64,000 bases of DNA from Hordeum vulgare subsp. vulgare. Lineage: Eukaryota > Streptophyta > Magnoliopsida > Poales > Poaceae. How positions within the stretch are numbered: position 1 is the stretch's first letter; every line of letters starts with the position of its first letter. The stretch is from NCBI RefSeq assembly GCF_904849725.1, contig NC_058524.1:551989763-552053762 (forward strand), given 5' to 3'. Below, one piece after another: positions 33,691 through 46,708 of this stretch. The notes beneath the pieces are model-generated. The model saw nothing but the letters and a program-made list of their open reading frames with translations. It ran no database searches and was not told the origin of the DNA. A program made the translations under genes and the position numbers.

Positions 33691-33859
33691 TGAACTGGGG
33701 AGAGCGTTGGTCATCATACATCCATTGCCGGTTCATCTTCATTACACAAGACCGAAAAGACCAAATTACTACAAGTTCACACATAAGGTTCATACACACT
33801 TATTCTCTTAAAATAACATACAAGAGTTTCTAGCTAAAGCATTTGAATGCAGCAAAAAA

Positions 33860-34140
33860 TGCGATCAAGATCGCAACTAAGGTAATAATTAATCCAAATA
33901 CCCAGCCTCTTTATTAAGGGCATAATTTCTAATCCTTCTAATCTTCAAGCACATTGCATCCGTCTTGATCTTGTGATCATCGACGACTTCGGCAACATAC
34001 AACTCCAATTTCATCTTCTCTTCTTCAATTCTTTTCAATTTCTCTTTCAAATACTCATTTTATTTTTCAACTAAATTTAACTTCTCAACAAGAGGGTCGG
34101 TTGCAATTCCCACTTCACACACCTCCTAGATAAAATATCC
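33860..34140 (-). pseudogene. Coiled-coil protein relic of CACTA-2
   Basis: The minus-strand frame reads EVCEVGIATDPLVEKLNL, a TAA-type break, NEYLKEKLKRIEEEKMK, LELYVAEVVDDHKIK and MCLKIRRIRNYALNKEAG. The heptad-like leucines and charges indicate a coiled coil. I recall a similar ORF, followed by a membrane-like segment, in many Triticeae CACTA copies. Stops make this one inactive. Together with the protease relic it probably formed one minus-strand transposon gene. Confidence 0.5.
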
Positions 34141-34744
34141 ATGTCAACTTGATGGGCATAATTGTCATATAAATGAGAAATGCCACAAATGGTTAAAAAC
34201 AAAATATACCACATCTTAATCATAAACCAGACGAAGGCCGATGGGGACGGATATCAAGACCATGACACTATGTATAACAAAGTCATACAGGTAAGAAAAC
34301 TATCTAAATCATACAAAATAAGATTTTTTGGAATACAAAGGATAATAACAAGAGGATCACCAAGGTGGAGCCAGCGAGGAGACGGTGCGGGCGATCGACG
34401 GTGGTTAGGACGGATACGGGAAGACACTAAGTAAATCACACCTACACATATGCAAACTAAGAAGTTAATTTGAGCTCAAATTGCATATAAATCAAATAAA
34501 CTCCCACGTAATTACTCCCAAACTAAAACCCACAAATCACTATACTTATAGTACATTGCACGAGCCGATTTAGCAATGAGAGATGAAAGGACAAAGTTGC
34601 TAACCTTTGTGAACACTTGGAGAGATTGGGTGCCTCAAATATTGACAAATCTTGGCCAAAAATGGAGGGTGAGCTCGAGCAAGGGGAAGAGCAAAGAAGA
34701 ATGGAGAAAACAGAGCAACGAGCTCGGGCTGGACGAAGGGGTTT
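34141..34744. other. CACTA-2 right arm, no supported gene
   Basis: Short frames at 34254-34439 (-) and 34576-34791 (+) have no features I trust. The stretch is probably the leader of the minus-strand transposon gene. Confidence 0.4.
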
Positions 34745-35059
34745 ATATAGGAAACTCTTTAGTCCCAGTTTGTATCATGAACCGGGACTAAAGGTCCACA
34801 TATAGTCCCGGTTTGTGATACAAACCAGGACTAAAGGTGTTAGTGGGGGCCCCAACCTGACACCACACTGCCACCACCCCTTTAGTCCTGGTTTGTATCA
34901 CAAACCGGGACTATAGGTCCAAACTGAACCGGGACTAATGATGCTCGTGCCCCCGGATGGATCCTAGTCGTTGGAACCGGGACTAATGGTCACATTAGCC
35001 CCGGTTCAAAACCAAACCAGGAGTATAGGGTCAAACGTAAGCCATGTTTTCTACTAGTG
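34745..35059. repeat. CACTA-2 right subterminal repeats and terminus
   Basis: Repeated AGTCCCGGTTTGTGATACAA and its complement at 34760-34920, then more degenerate GGTTCAAAACC copies, ending in GTTTTCTACTAGTG. Confidence 0.82.
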
Positions 35060-36540
35060 TTAGAACGCATGTTAGAGGATCACAAAAAATTGTTGTACCC
35101 AAAATGCAAATATGACAAGAAAAAGTTAGGTACCACAGTGGAATTTCTGCAATGGAAGGAAAAGAATGGTGTATCTGACAAGAGATTTGAAAAGTTGCTA
35201 AAAATGATAAAGAAGATGCTTCCAAAGGATAACCAATTTCCCGCCAGTACGTACGAAGCAAAGAAGGTTGACTTCCCTTTGGGATTAGAGGTGCAGAATA
35301 TACATGAATTCCCTAATGACTACATCATCTACCGTGGTGAGGAGTACAAGAATTTGAATGCATGCCCGGTAGGCTGTGCATTGTGCTATAAGATCAGCCA
35401 TGATGACCCTGGTGATGTTGAGGGCGAGCGCCCTAGGAAGAGGGTTCCTACCAAGGTGATGCGGTATGCTCCTATAATACCATGGTTGAAACGTTTGCTC
35501 CAAAACAAACAGCATGCCAAGTTCTTGCGATGGCACAAATAAGATCATAAGAAAGAGGCGATGTCGATAGTACCTGTTGATGAGTCGTAGTGGAGAATAA
35601 TCGAGAGAGAGTTCACGGACTTTGCAGTTGACCCAAGGAACTTGTGGTTTGCTCCAAGTATAGATGGCATGAATCTTTTTGGGGACCAGAGCTGCAGTCA
35701 TAGTACCTGGCCTGTGACTCTATATACATATAACCTTCCTCCTTGGTTGTGTATGAATCGGAAGTTCATTATGATGTGACTGCTCATCCAAGGCCCTAAG
35801 AAACCCGCCAACGACATTAATGTGTACCTAAGGCAATTAGTTGAAGAAATTCTACAATCGTGGGATAAAAAAGGTGTACATCTGTGGGATGAGCACAAAC
35901 AGGAGGAATTTGACCTACGAGCGTTGCTGTTTGTAACCATCAACAATTGGCCTGCTCTTAGTAACCTTTCACAACAGACAAACAAGGGATACAATGCATG
36001 CACGCACTGTTTAGATGAGACTGAAAGTATATATTTGGATAAATGTAATAAGAATGTGTACCCATGACATTGTCGATTTCTTCTAATCTCACATCTCTTA
36101 AGAGAGATAGGCAAGCATTTCAAAGGTGGGGCGGATCACCGGAAGAACCCTGGCCATCATACTAGTGATGATATCAAGCATTTAAGAATAATCTTTGGAA
36201 AGGGTCCCAATGGACAATCTTTTCCGAATGACACTAACGGACACACACCCATGTGGAAGAAGAAATCTATATTTTTGGGAGCTACCCAATTGGAAATTCC
36301 TAGAGATCCACTGTGCAATCAACGTGATGCACGTGACAAAGAATCTTTGTGTGAACTTGCTAGGCTTCTTGGGCGTGTATGCAAAGACAAAAGATACACC
36401 GGAGGCACGACAGGACCAACAATGCATGAACGAAAAAGGTGTCATGCATCCAAAGAAGTATCAAGGTCCTGCTAGCTATGATCTAACCAAAGAGGAGAAG
36501 GAAACTTTTTTTAATGCCTGAGCAGTATGAAGGTCCCATC
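35060..36540 (+). pseudogene. CACTA-3 TNP2-type transposase fragment (Transposase_21 family)
   Basis: This is a plus-strand transposase in several frames. It opens with MLEDHKKLLYPKCKYDKKKL (35069 on) and runs on through FEKLLKMIKKMLPKDNQ, YEAKKVDFPLGL, CPVGCALCYK (Cys cluster) and VMRYAPIIPWLKRL. After stops it continues FAVDPRNLWFAPSIDGMN, STWPVTLYTYNLPPWLCM and LIQGPKKPANDINVYL, then RALLFVTINNWPALSNL and GYNACTHCLDE. The last part is AINVMHVTKNLCVNLLG and PASYDLTKEEKETF. This order is that of TNP2/Tnp-D-like plant transposases, which cut and rejoin CACTA ends. Both ends are lost: the left at the CACTA-2 border, the right at Copia H. Stops at 35539 and 35588 and several frameshifts kill it. 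Confidence 0.85.
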
Positions 36541-38289
36541 TGTTGGGGAACATCGCATGAAAAAAACAAATCTACGCCCACCAAGATCAATCTATGGAAA
36601 CTGACATCTATGAGAGGGGGAGTGCATCTACATACCCTTGTAGATCGCTAAGCGGAAGCGTATATAACGCGGTTGATGTAGTCATACGTCTTCACGATCT
36701 AATCGCGATCCGTCCCAACCTAGCGCCGAACTGATGACACCTTCGCGTTCAACATACATGAGGCTCGATGATGTCTCCGCCTTCTTGATCCAGCAAGAGA
36801 GGAAGGAGAAGTAGATGGGATCTCAACCAACACGAAGATATGGTGGATATGAGGGTGGAGCAGTGCCACCACGGCTTCACCAAGCGTTGCCTGAACCGAT
36901 CTGAGGAGAAAATGGATTTATGGGAGAGGTAGGGCTGCCACCAGGGCGTGCGAATTTGTGTGCTCAGCCCCTCCCTCCCCCACTATATACAAGATACAAG
37001 GTGGAGGGTTGGCTCGCAGCCCTAGCCCCTCCTCCAAGGAGGGGGCAGTGGACCTAGGGAGGTTTCCTCCCTCCCCAAGGCACCTAGGAGGTGCCTTCCC
37101 CTTTAGGGACTCATCCCTCCCAACCGCATGGGGACTTGGGGGCTAGCCCAACAAGGCTTGGATGCCCCGTGATAGACCATGCACGTCCTAGGGGCAGGAG
37201 GGACCCTTCCGGACTCCTCCGGAACCCGCTAGAACCTTCTAGAAGCTTCCCGATACAATACCAAAAAAACCCGAAACTTTTCTAATAGCCAAAATACGAC
37301 TTCCCATATATAAATCTGTACCTACGGACCATTCCGGAGCTCCTCGTGGCGTATGAGATCTCATCCGGGGCTCTGAACAACATTTAGTCACCAATGTACA
37401 CATCCCAATACTACTCTAGCATCACCGAACGTTAAGTATGCAGACCGTGCGGGTTCGAGAACTATGCAGACATGACCGAGACACCTCTACGATCAATAAC
37501 CAATAGCGGGACCTGGATGCCCATATTGGTTCCTACATATTCCACAAAGATATTTTTCGGCCGAACCACGATATCAAGGATTCAATCAATCCTGTATGGA
37601 GTTCCCTTTGTCCACCGATATGTTACTTTCCCGAGATTCGACTGTTGGTATCTACATACCTAGTTCAATCTCATTACTAGGAAGTGTCTTTACTCGTTCC
37701 CTAATATAAGATCCCATAACTAACTCCTTAGTCAAATTTCTGGAAGCTTCTTGTGATATTGCATTAACGAGTGGGCTTAGAGATACCTCTCCGTCTTATG
37801 GAGTGAAAAATCCCAATATTGATCCATGCCAACTCAACAGACACCCTCAGACATACCTATAGATCATCTTCATAGTCACCCAGTTACATTATGATGTTTG
37901 ATACACAAAAGTTACTCCTTCGGTGTCAGTGAGTTGCATGATCTCATGGTCATAGGAACACATAGTTGACATGTAGAAAACAATTGCAATAAACTAACAC
38001 GATCATATGCCATGTTCATAGTTTGGGTCTTGTTCATCACATCATTCTCCTAATGATGTGATCCTGTTATCAAATGACAACTGATGTCTATGGCTAGGAA
38101 AACTAGCCATCTTTGATTAACGAGCTAGTCTAGTAGAGGCTCACTAGGGACACGCTGTTGTCTATGTGTCCACACATGTATTTGAGTTTTCAATCAATAC
38201 AATTATAGCATGGATAATGAACGATTATCATGAAAAAGGAAATATGATAATAAATAATTTATTATTGCCTGTAGGGCATATTTCCAATA
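36541..38289 (-). repeat. Copia H 3' LTR
   Basis: About 1.75 kb, from TGTTGGGGAACATCGCATG to ...GGGCATATTTCCAATA. It is closer to Copia B's LTR than to Copia A's (for example CTTGTAGATCGCTAAGCGG). The terminal CA has become TA at 38289. A minus-strand TATA-like TATATAGTGGG is near 36981. Confidence 0.9.
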
Positions 38290-39306
38290 GTCTCCGACTT
38301 GCACTATAGTCAATAATATAGTTCACATCACCAGGTGATTAACACCCAATAAGTTATGGGGTTTGATCATGTTTTGCTTGTGAGAGAGGTTTTAGTCAAT
38401 GGGTGTGCAACATTCAGATCCGTGTGTACTTTAAAAATATCTATGTCATACTATAGATGCTGCTATTATGCTTCAGTTGGAACTATTCCAAATGACTGCT
38501 CCACTATACGAATCCGGTTTGCTAATTAGAGTCATCCGGATTGGTGTCAAAACTTGCATCGACGTTACCGTTTACGACGAACTCTTTTATCATCTCCACA
38601 AACGAGAAACATTTCCTTAGTCCTCTAATTACTAAGGATAACTTTGACCAATGTCGACTGATCCACTCCTGGATCACTTTTGTACCCCTTGACAGACTCA
38701 TGGTAAGGCACACAACATGTCATACTATAGATCCCACGGCTAAGGTTTAGGGGACGACCTTCGTCCTTTCTCTTTCTTCTGCCATGGTAGGGCTTTGAGT
38801 CTTACTCAAACTCACACCTTACAATACAGGCAAGAAATCCTTGTTTGACTGATCCATTTTGAACTCCTTCAAAATCATGTCAAGGTATGTATTCATTGAA
38901 AGTTTTATCAAGCATCTTGATCTATCTCTATAGATCTTGATGCCCAATGTTCAAGTACCTTAATCCATGTTTTCCTTAAAAAACTCCTTTCAAACAACCC
39001 TATATGCTTTCTGGAAATTATACATCATTTCTGATCAACAATATGTCAACCACATATACTTATCAGAAATTCTATAGTGCTCCCACTCACTTTCTTGTAA
39101 ATACAAGTTTCTTCATAAACTTTGTATAAAACAAAAGCTTTGATCACTCATCCAAGTGCCAATTCCACCTCCGAGATGCTTGCACCAGTACATAAATGGA
39201 TCGCTGGAGTTCACATGCCTTTTAGCATCCTTAGGATCGACAAAACCTTCTAGTTGTATCAAATACAACCTTTCTTCGAGGAAACCGTTAAGGAAACGAT
39301 GTTTTG
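38290..39306 (-). pseudogene. Copia H pol relic: RNase H and RT end
   Basis: Minus strand. The RNase H piece near 38522-38610 reads NGNVDASFDTNPDDS. RT remains near 39113-39310 contain FLNGFLEERLYLIQLEGFVDP, the conserved start of the RT palm region of Copia. The segment continues at 47687 after solo LTR I. Confidence 0.8.
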
Positions 39307-39954
39307 ACATCTGCTACTGCGACAACAGGCCTTCCCTGGTACGGTGCCAGGAATCCTGCTGCTACGGCTACGCCTTTAGGGACTTCCTTGGCAAATATGC
39401 AAAGGATTTCCCCACGGCCTTGGACCCTTGCGTTGGTGTTCCCTTGAAGAGGAAAGGGTGATGTAGCACATCGGCGGTAAGTATTTCCCTTAGTTTTGAG
39501 AACCAAGGTATCGAACCAATGGAAGATCTCGTCAAGTCACAAGTACCTGCACAAACACAAAGAGCTGCACCCAACGCTATGAAGGGTTGTCAATCCCTTA
39601 TAGATTGTTTGCAAAGTGAGAACTGAAAGCAAAGAGTAAACAGAGCAAAGTAAAAGTGAAAGTGGAAACGATAGTTGTGAATAGACCCGGGGGCCGTAGT
39701 GTTCACTAGTGGCTTCTCTCATGAAAGCAAGTAGACGGTGGGTGAACGAATTACTGTCGAGCAATTGATAGAACCGCGCAAAGTCATGACGTTATCTAAG
39801 GCAATGATTATATCTATAGGCATCACGTCCAAAACAAGTAGACCGATACTTTCTGCATCAACTACTATTACTCCACACGTCGACCGCTATCCAGCATGCA
39901 TCTAGTGTATTAAGTCCAAAAGAACAGAGTAACGCCTTAAGCAAGATGACACGA

Positions 39955-42770
39955 TGTAACATCCCAATATTCTGACATTAGGATGTTAATAGATCATTCA
40001 TATGCATCTCATATTTTTTTATGCATTATTTGCTCTTCTGAAAATTCTATTCATTATGCAACTGCGGGCAATTTATTGGAGTGGAGATAATGTGACTTCT
40101 CCCCTGTCGAATTAAAGTTCATAATGCTTAGAATATTATTTGGAGTTATCTGATTTGGTTTTGCAAATTTTACAATCTCCGAAATTATTTCTAGTGGAGT
40201 TTTAAATGCTATTTGCGTGGTCTATTGCATTAAAACTATTTTTAAAATTTGCATTAGGTGGAACTAGGTTCCTTTATTATTTATCACGTGGATTTATTAT
40301 ATATATATATCTATATTAGATTTTTAATATAAATATCTATATATACTTATATATATTACTATATGCATATTTTTTTATATATATATGTATATATTTTTGT
40401 ATACGTATATTATTATTATTATTATTCTGTTTGTTTTTCTTTAAAAAAATATTATTTAGTTTTTTTTGTGGCTGTTTGTTCTTTTTCTTTAAAAAAATGT
40501 AGCTGGCCAGGCCGAGCCAAAGGCTCAGCCCAGCCAGCGCTAGAGGCCTTCCAGCACCGAGCCAGTGCTCCTGGCATTGACCACGGGCTGGAGCCACAGC
40601 CCCAGCGCACCAGCACGTGCTGGCGGTTCCCAGGCCCCTGCGCCACTAGCCCCAGCTCCAGCCACGAGCGCCAGCCTCCAGCGCTGACCAGGCGTGCCCT
40701 TTTCCTTGCCTATCCCTTCGACCCCGAGCAGGTTTCTCCCAGGAGACCGAGTCTCGCCACGACCCCTCGCGAGGACAAAAGCTCCAGGAGCCCGAGACCC
40801 TGCTTTCGAATTCTTTCTCCTGCGCGATTTCGAGGTACACCACGTAGCTTCGCCAGGAGCTGACCCGCAACTTCGTCATCGCCGGAGCACCTCACTCTTC
40901 GCTGGAGTTCGTCCGCCCGTACGTCCGTGTTCGTCGGAGTTCGCGGGGCCGTCGTCGCCGGAGTCCGTTCGACCGCCACCGGAGCATCATCGGAGGAGCC
41001 ACACCGAGACGGTTCCGTTTTCCCCGCTGTTCATGGTGAGAACGCACACATGATCCGATTCATCAAATCCTGATGAACAGCTTCAGGACGAAATTAAGTC
41101 TGTTTTTATCTGTTTTTAGTTCTGTCAGATTCTCGGTAAATTTTTCAAACGTGTTTATCTTTTTACTCGTAACTCCAATTCAGGAAATTCTTTTTCCTGT
41201 AATCTCGTATTGATGAGTAGAACATGTTAGAACCAGTAATTTTCAGTTTTACAATTTTTTTTGTTAAATCAGATTTATTTTAGACGTACCGGAGGCCATA
41301 TTTTGCAAACCGTTCATCCGGTTTAGTTGATTCTTTTTGCGTTGTCATCGTATCAGCGTGTAGATGATTTTATACCTGCTACCATGCTACTTATGCTTTG
41401 GTTTTAAACAAGTTGTTTTATTGCCGATGGTTTTATTTGGTGTTATGTGATTGTGGTGATTGATTGGTGTGATTGTTTGCAACATGTAGATTGTGCGGAG
41501 TGCGACACAAACTATTGTCAGGAGTGTGACTTTCTCAACCAGAATCAAGGCAAGTTACATGTTGATCATCCTTTACCTATTATTTTTTCTATGCATGTAG
41601 TATTATATCACCCTATGAAATTATGCATGTATAGGAATATTATTATTGCTATGCTATTGAGCTATTTCCCTCGTCATTGAAGGATCGTGGTATTTGTAGT
41701 TTTGCTATGCTATGTAGACGGGGATTGGTTCCTATATTCACTGAGATTATGTGAGGATTACTACAAAATAAAATTGAGTAGTAATTCAGGATATAATACA
41801 CCTCTCGGCGGATATGGTATTGCTGGGTGGTTTCAAGAACATCATGGTATCAACCCTCTTAATGTAAGTGGATGCCGCCCAGGTTCAAAAAGATCAAATA
41901 GACTTAGTGACTAGTAGCTTCCTTGTGAGACCACTGGCTATTATGGGCTCTGGCTTAGTTGATCAGTCGTGGAAACCTTACCCGGATGTGCCAGCTGATG
42001 TAGCTATGATAGGTGGGATGGGCCTCCTCTGGGACTAGGTGACTGCTTCTGAAAGACTTCGTCTCAATCTTCGGGTTGTGTCCAGTGGGTACAGCGTACT
42101 AACCTCTGCAGAGTGTATAAACTAATCATGTTTAGCCGTGTCCCCGGTTATGGACAATATTGAGCAGCTAGGCCATTACAGTTGTTGGATGATCCTGACA
42201 GATGACACACTTAATAAAATTTGATGGGAACTTAATAATGGTAATAGGTTGGAGTTGGAGATGCCAATTCAACGATATGTGAGTTATTGTAGCAAACAAA
42301 TTAAAACTTGACTATTAGGTAGCTATGAGGATAAAATCAGCTTTCTGCAAAATAACCATCAGCCTTTCTTTTGTTGTACTATGCATATACATGTAGGTCT
42401 GTTATATTACTTTTCCTATGTAACTTGCCAATACATTCAAAGTATTGACCTATATGGCTGCAACGTATCATGTTGCAGGATATTCAGACGAGGAGTAAGA
42501 TACCGTTAGGGTCGCGAGTCTTCACTCAACATCGCCAGTGGGCTATGATGGGACTCATCTTTATTTACTACTTTTCCGCTGTTTATTAGAATAAAGCTAG
42601 CTAAGTGCTATGCAGATTGTTATATTTTATAAATTCTGGATCATACGTTATTATAAATGATGCACTTGCTATATCTCGTTTTCATCTATACTGTGTGTGC
42701 TAGCGAGTCGATCCAGGGACTAGCACAGTAAAGTACAGAGACTCAAGTCCTTCGAGGTTTGGTCGTTACA
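39955..42770 (+). repeat. Gypsy J first LTR
   Basis: 2816 bp, TGTAACATCCC...GGTCGTTACA. It holds an AT-rich block (about 40296-40500, with TA runs and a TAT microsatellite at about 40410-40428), then a sharply GC-rich block (40499-41035). Long open frames in the GC block occur on both strands and are not credible genes. Confidence 0.88.
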
Positions 42771-42772
42771 GA

Positions 42773-42790
42773 TGGTATCAGAGCCATGCG
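42773..42790 (+). other. Gypsy J primer binding site
   Basis: TGGTATCAGAGCCATGCG follows the first LTR by two bases and matches the initiator-Met tRNA complement well. An identical copy follows the second LTR at 46711. Confidence 0.8.
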
Positions 42791-43277
42791 TTGACTGTAG
42801 GTCGTGGCCCTAGAAAATGGATTAGAGAAGCCATAGGAGTGAAAATTTATTCTATTAACTTTGTCTACATCTTGCTCTTTCACTAGACAACCACTCTAGT
42901 ATCTTGACCAACTTAAGTAGGAACTAGTGCTAAGACCACCACTTATCTTTGTTGTTATTGCGTTATTAACGTGTTAGCTTATCTGTTTATGCCCTCTTTG
43001 TGGCATGACGATACTAGGTTGCTTGCTTGATTGTTATTTTGCTTGTTTGTTAAATTAGGATCTTGTCGGAATTATTGGACTATATATATAGATATGTTTG
43101 ATTATTGTTATGCTTGTTTGTGTTATTGCTATGGTGTTTTGTTGCCTCATATATATTACCTTGATCATAATATGCATATGGGTAGAATATCTATATTCCT
43201 CTAGACCTATTTTGTCTATTACTCATCTATTCTTTCCAACCAAAACCCTTAGTATGCCTATTAGAGTGAATTCCCCA
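42791..43277. other. Gypsy J leader, no ORF
   Basis: The region between primer site and coding relic. Gag is absent. Confidence 0.6.
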
Positions 43278-43874
43278 GGAGCTGAGATGATAGCAGGTGT
43301 TGGTTGTCATTAGTTAAATTTGTGTATTGAGAAGCATGAGTTCCCTACAGATTTGATCATATTGAAATCACAAGGTCTGGATATTATTTTGGGTATGGAC
43401 TGGTTACAATTATATGAAGGAGTTATCGATTGTGCTAGTCGATCTATTTCTCTCAGTGCACCAGGAGGGAAGAGAATCAAATATGTATGTAAGTTTCAGC
43501 ATAAGAGGATGCAGGTGAACTCTCTTAAGGGGGGTAGCCTGGAAGAGGTGCCAGTTGTGAAGGATTATCCAGATGTGTTTCACGTATCCCAGCTGGAGAA
43601 GTGTCATGCCGAGATGGCAGACGTTCCTTTGAGAGATACAGTGCCACTTGAGGCAATTCAGTTGGAGACTGACTTGACATATGAGGAGAAGCCTGTTAAG
43701 ATTCTGGAGACAGCAGAGAGAGTTACTCGCACCAAGACAACCAGGTTATGCAAAGTTCACTGGGATCATCATACCGAAGAAGAGGCTACTTGGGAACGAG
43801 AGGAGGATCTCAAGCAGGAACACCCACACCTATTTGCTAGCCAACCCGAATCTCGAGGGCGAGATTCATCTTAA
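43278..43874 (+). CDS. Gypsy J fused protease-chromodomain ORF
   Basis: The open part begins at 43320; a TAG just upstream (43312-43314) separates it from AEMIAGVGCH, which also looks protease-derived. The ORF shows the end of a Gypsy aspartic protease (ILGMDWLQLYEGVIDC) and a linker to the start of RT (VPVVKDYPDVF). It then jumps to the integrase C-terminus (HVSQLEKCHAEM) and a chromodomain-like tail (PVKILETAERVTRTK, then VHWDHHTEEEATWERE). Catalytic RT, RNase H and integrase core are missing, yet the join is in frame. Chromodomain tails guide chromovirus insertion to heterochromatin. The protease Asp motif is not in the open part, so enzyme activity is unlikely. Confidence 0.75.
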
Positions 43875-43886
43875 GGGGGGTAGGTT
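43868..43886 (+). other. Gypsy J polypurine tract
   Basis: TCTTAAGGGGGGTAGGTT directly precedes the second LTR. Confidence 0.7.
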
Positions 43887-46708
43887 TGTAACATCCCAAT
43901 TTTCTTAAATTAGGATGTTAATAGATCATTCTTATGCATCTCATATTTTATTTATGCATTATTTGCTCTTCTGAAAATTCTATTCATTATGCAACTGCGG
44001 GCAATTTATTGGAGTGGAGATAATGTGACTTCTCCCCTGTCGAATTAAAGTTCATAATGCTTAGAATATTATTTGGAGTTATCTGATTTGGTTTTGCAAA
44101 TTTTACAATCTCCGAAAATAATTCTAGTGGAGTTTTAAATGTTATTTGTGTGGTCTATTGCATTAAAACTATTTTTAAAATTTGCATTAGGCGGAACTAG
44201 GTTCCTTTATTATTTATCACGTGGATTTATTATATATATATATATATTAGATTTTTAATATAAATATCTATATATGCTTATATATATATTACTATATGCA
44301 TTATATATATATGTATATATTTTTGTATACGTATATTATTATTATTATTCTGTTTGTTTTTCTTAAAAAAAATATTATTTAGTTCTTTTTGTGACTGTTT
44401 GTTCTTTTTCTTTAAAAAAAATGTAGCTGGCCAGGCCGAGCCAAAGGCTCAGCCCAGCCAGCGCTAGAGGCCTTCCCAGCACCGAGCCAATGCTCCTGAC
44501 GTTGACCACGGGCTGGAGCCACAGCCCCAGCGCACCAGCACGTGCTCGCGGTTCCCAGGCCCCTGCGCCACGAGCCCCAGCTCCAGCCACGAGCGCCAGC
44601 CTCCAGCGCTGACCAGGCGCGCCCCTTTATTCGCCTATCCCTTCGACGCCGAGCCGGTTTCTCCCAGGAGGCCGAGTCTCGCCAGGACCCCTCGCGAGGA
44701 CAAAAGCTCCAGGAGCCCGAGACCCTGCTTCCGAATTCTTTCTCCTGCCCGATTTCGAGGTACACCACGTAGCTTCGCCAGGAGCTGACCCGCAAATTCG
44801 TCATCGCCGGAGCACCTCACTCTTTGCTGGAGTTCGTCCGTCCGTACGTCCGTGTTCGTCGGAGTTCGCGGGGCCGTCGTCGCCGGAGTCCGTTCGACCG
44901 CCACCGGAGCATCATCGGAGGAACCACACCGAGACGGTTCCGTTTTTCCCCGATGTTCGTGGTGAGAACGCACACACAATCTGATTCATCAAATCCTGAT
45001 GAACAGCTTCAGGACGAAATTAAGTCTGTTTTTATCTGTTTTTAGCTGTGTCAAATTTGTGGTAAATTTTTCAAACGTGTTTATCTTTTTACTCGTAACT
45101 CCGATTCAGGAAATTCTTTTTCCTGTGATCTCGTATTGATGAGTAGAACATGTTAGAACCAGTAGTTTTCAGTTTTACAAAAATTAATTTTTTTTGTTAA
45201 ATCAGATTTATTTTAGACGTACCGGAGGCCATATTTTGCAAACCGTTCATCCGGTTTAGTTGATTCTTTTTGCATTGTCATCGTATCAGCGTGTAGATGA
45301 TTTTATACCTGCTGCCATGCTACTTATGATTTGGTTTTAAACAAGTTGTTTTATTGCCGATGGTTTTATTTGGTGTTATGTGATTGTGGTGATTGATTGG
45401 TGTGATTGTTTGCAACGTGTAGATTGTGCGGAGTGCGACGCAAACTATTGTCAGGAGTGTGACTTTCTCAACCAGAATCAAGGCAAGTTACATGTTGATC
45501 ATCCTTTACCTATTATTTTTTCTATGCATGTAGTATTATATCACCCTATGAAATTATGCATGTATAGGAATATTATTATTGCTATGCTATTGAGCTATTT
45601 CCCTCGTCATTGAAGGATCGTGGTATTTGTAGTTTTGCTATGCTATGTAGACGGGGATTGGTTCCTATATTCACTGAGATTATGTGAGGATTACTACAAA
45701 ATAAAATTGAGTAGTAATTCAGGATATAATACACCTCTCCGCGGATATGGTATTGCTGGGTGGTTTCAAGAACATCATGGTATCAACCCTCTTAATGTAA
45801 GTGGATGCCGCCCAGGTTCAAAAAGATCAAATAGACTTAGTGACTAGTAGCTTCCTTGTGAGACCACTGGCTATTATGGGCTCTGGCTTAGTTGATCAGT
45901 CGTGGAAACCTTACCCGGATGTGCCAGCTGATGTAGCTATGATAGGTGGGATGGGCCTCCTCTGGGACTAGGTGACTGCTTCTGAAAGACTTTGTCTCAA
46001 TCTTTGGGTTGGGTCCAGTGGGTACAGCGTACTAACCTCTGCAGAGTGTATAAACTAATCATGATTAGCCGTGTCCCCGGTTATGGACAATATTGAGCAG
46101 CTAGGCCATTACAGTTGTTGGATGATCTTGACAGATGACACACTTAATAAAATTTGATGGGAAACTTAATAATGGTAATAGGTTGGAGTTGGAGATGCCA
46201 ATTCAACCATATGTGAGTTATTGTAGCAAACAAATTAAAACTTGACTATTAGGTAGCTATGAGGATAAAATCAGCTTTCTGCAAAATAACCATCAGCCTT
46301 TCTTTTGGTGTACTATGCATATACATGTAGGTCTGTTATATTACTTTTCCTGTGTAACTTGCCAATACATTCAAAGTATTGACCTATATGGCTGCAACGT
46401 ATCATGTTGCGGGATATTCAGACAAGGAGTAAGGTACCGTTAGGGTCGTGAGTCTTCACACAACATCGCCAGTGGGCTATGATGGGACTCATCGTTATTA
46501 TTCTGCTACTTTTCCGCTGGTTATTAGAATAAAGCTAGCTAAGTGCTATGCAGATTGTTATATTTTATAAATTCTAGATCATACGTTGTTATAAATGATG
46601 CACTTGCTATATCTGGGTTTCATCTATACTGTGTGTGCTAGCGAGTCGATCCAAGGACTAGCACAGTAAAGCACAGAGACTCAAATCCTTCGAGGTTTGG
46701 TTGTTACA
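43887..46708 (+). repeat. Gypsy J second LTR
   Basis: 2822 bp, colinear with the first LTR throughout; a few small indels in the AT-rich block (about 44230-44350) and scattered substitutions. Confidence 0.88.

Larger units (their letters stand above)
31549..35059 (-). mobile_element. CACTA-2: non-autonomous CACTA with protein relics
   Basis: The left end is CACTAGTAAAAAACAGGGC and the right end is ...GCCATGTTTTCTACTAGTG, an inverted terminal repeat pair. Subterminal GTCCCGGTT-type repeats are inside both ends. It is about 3.5 kb, with no transposase. The flanking triplets, TAT (left) and TTA (right), do not match as a 3-bp duplication, and the left flank is not TNP2-like whereas the right flank is. 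Either one side was rearranged after insertion or the ends come from two elements. It contains minus-strand relics of a Ulp1-like protease and a coiled-coil protein, plus LTR fragment G. Confidence 0.7.

Noticed and set aside
31549..35059. CACTA-2 as a textbook single insertion into the TNP2 gene
   Set aside because: The 3-bp flanks do not match and the left flank is not TNP2 sequence, so I report it with the discrepancy instead.
40363..41053. ORFs of 119-166 codons in the GC-rich part of Gypsy J LTR (also 44375-44979)
   Set aside because: They lie inside an LTR, overlap on both strands, differ in frame between the two LTR copies and show no conserved motif.
42773..42790. tRNA-like sequence
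   Set aside because: Only the 18 bases complementary to a tRNA 3' end are present, directly after an LTR; it is a primer binding site and no tRNA gene fold is seen.
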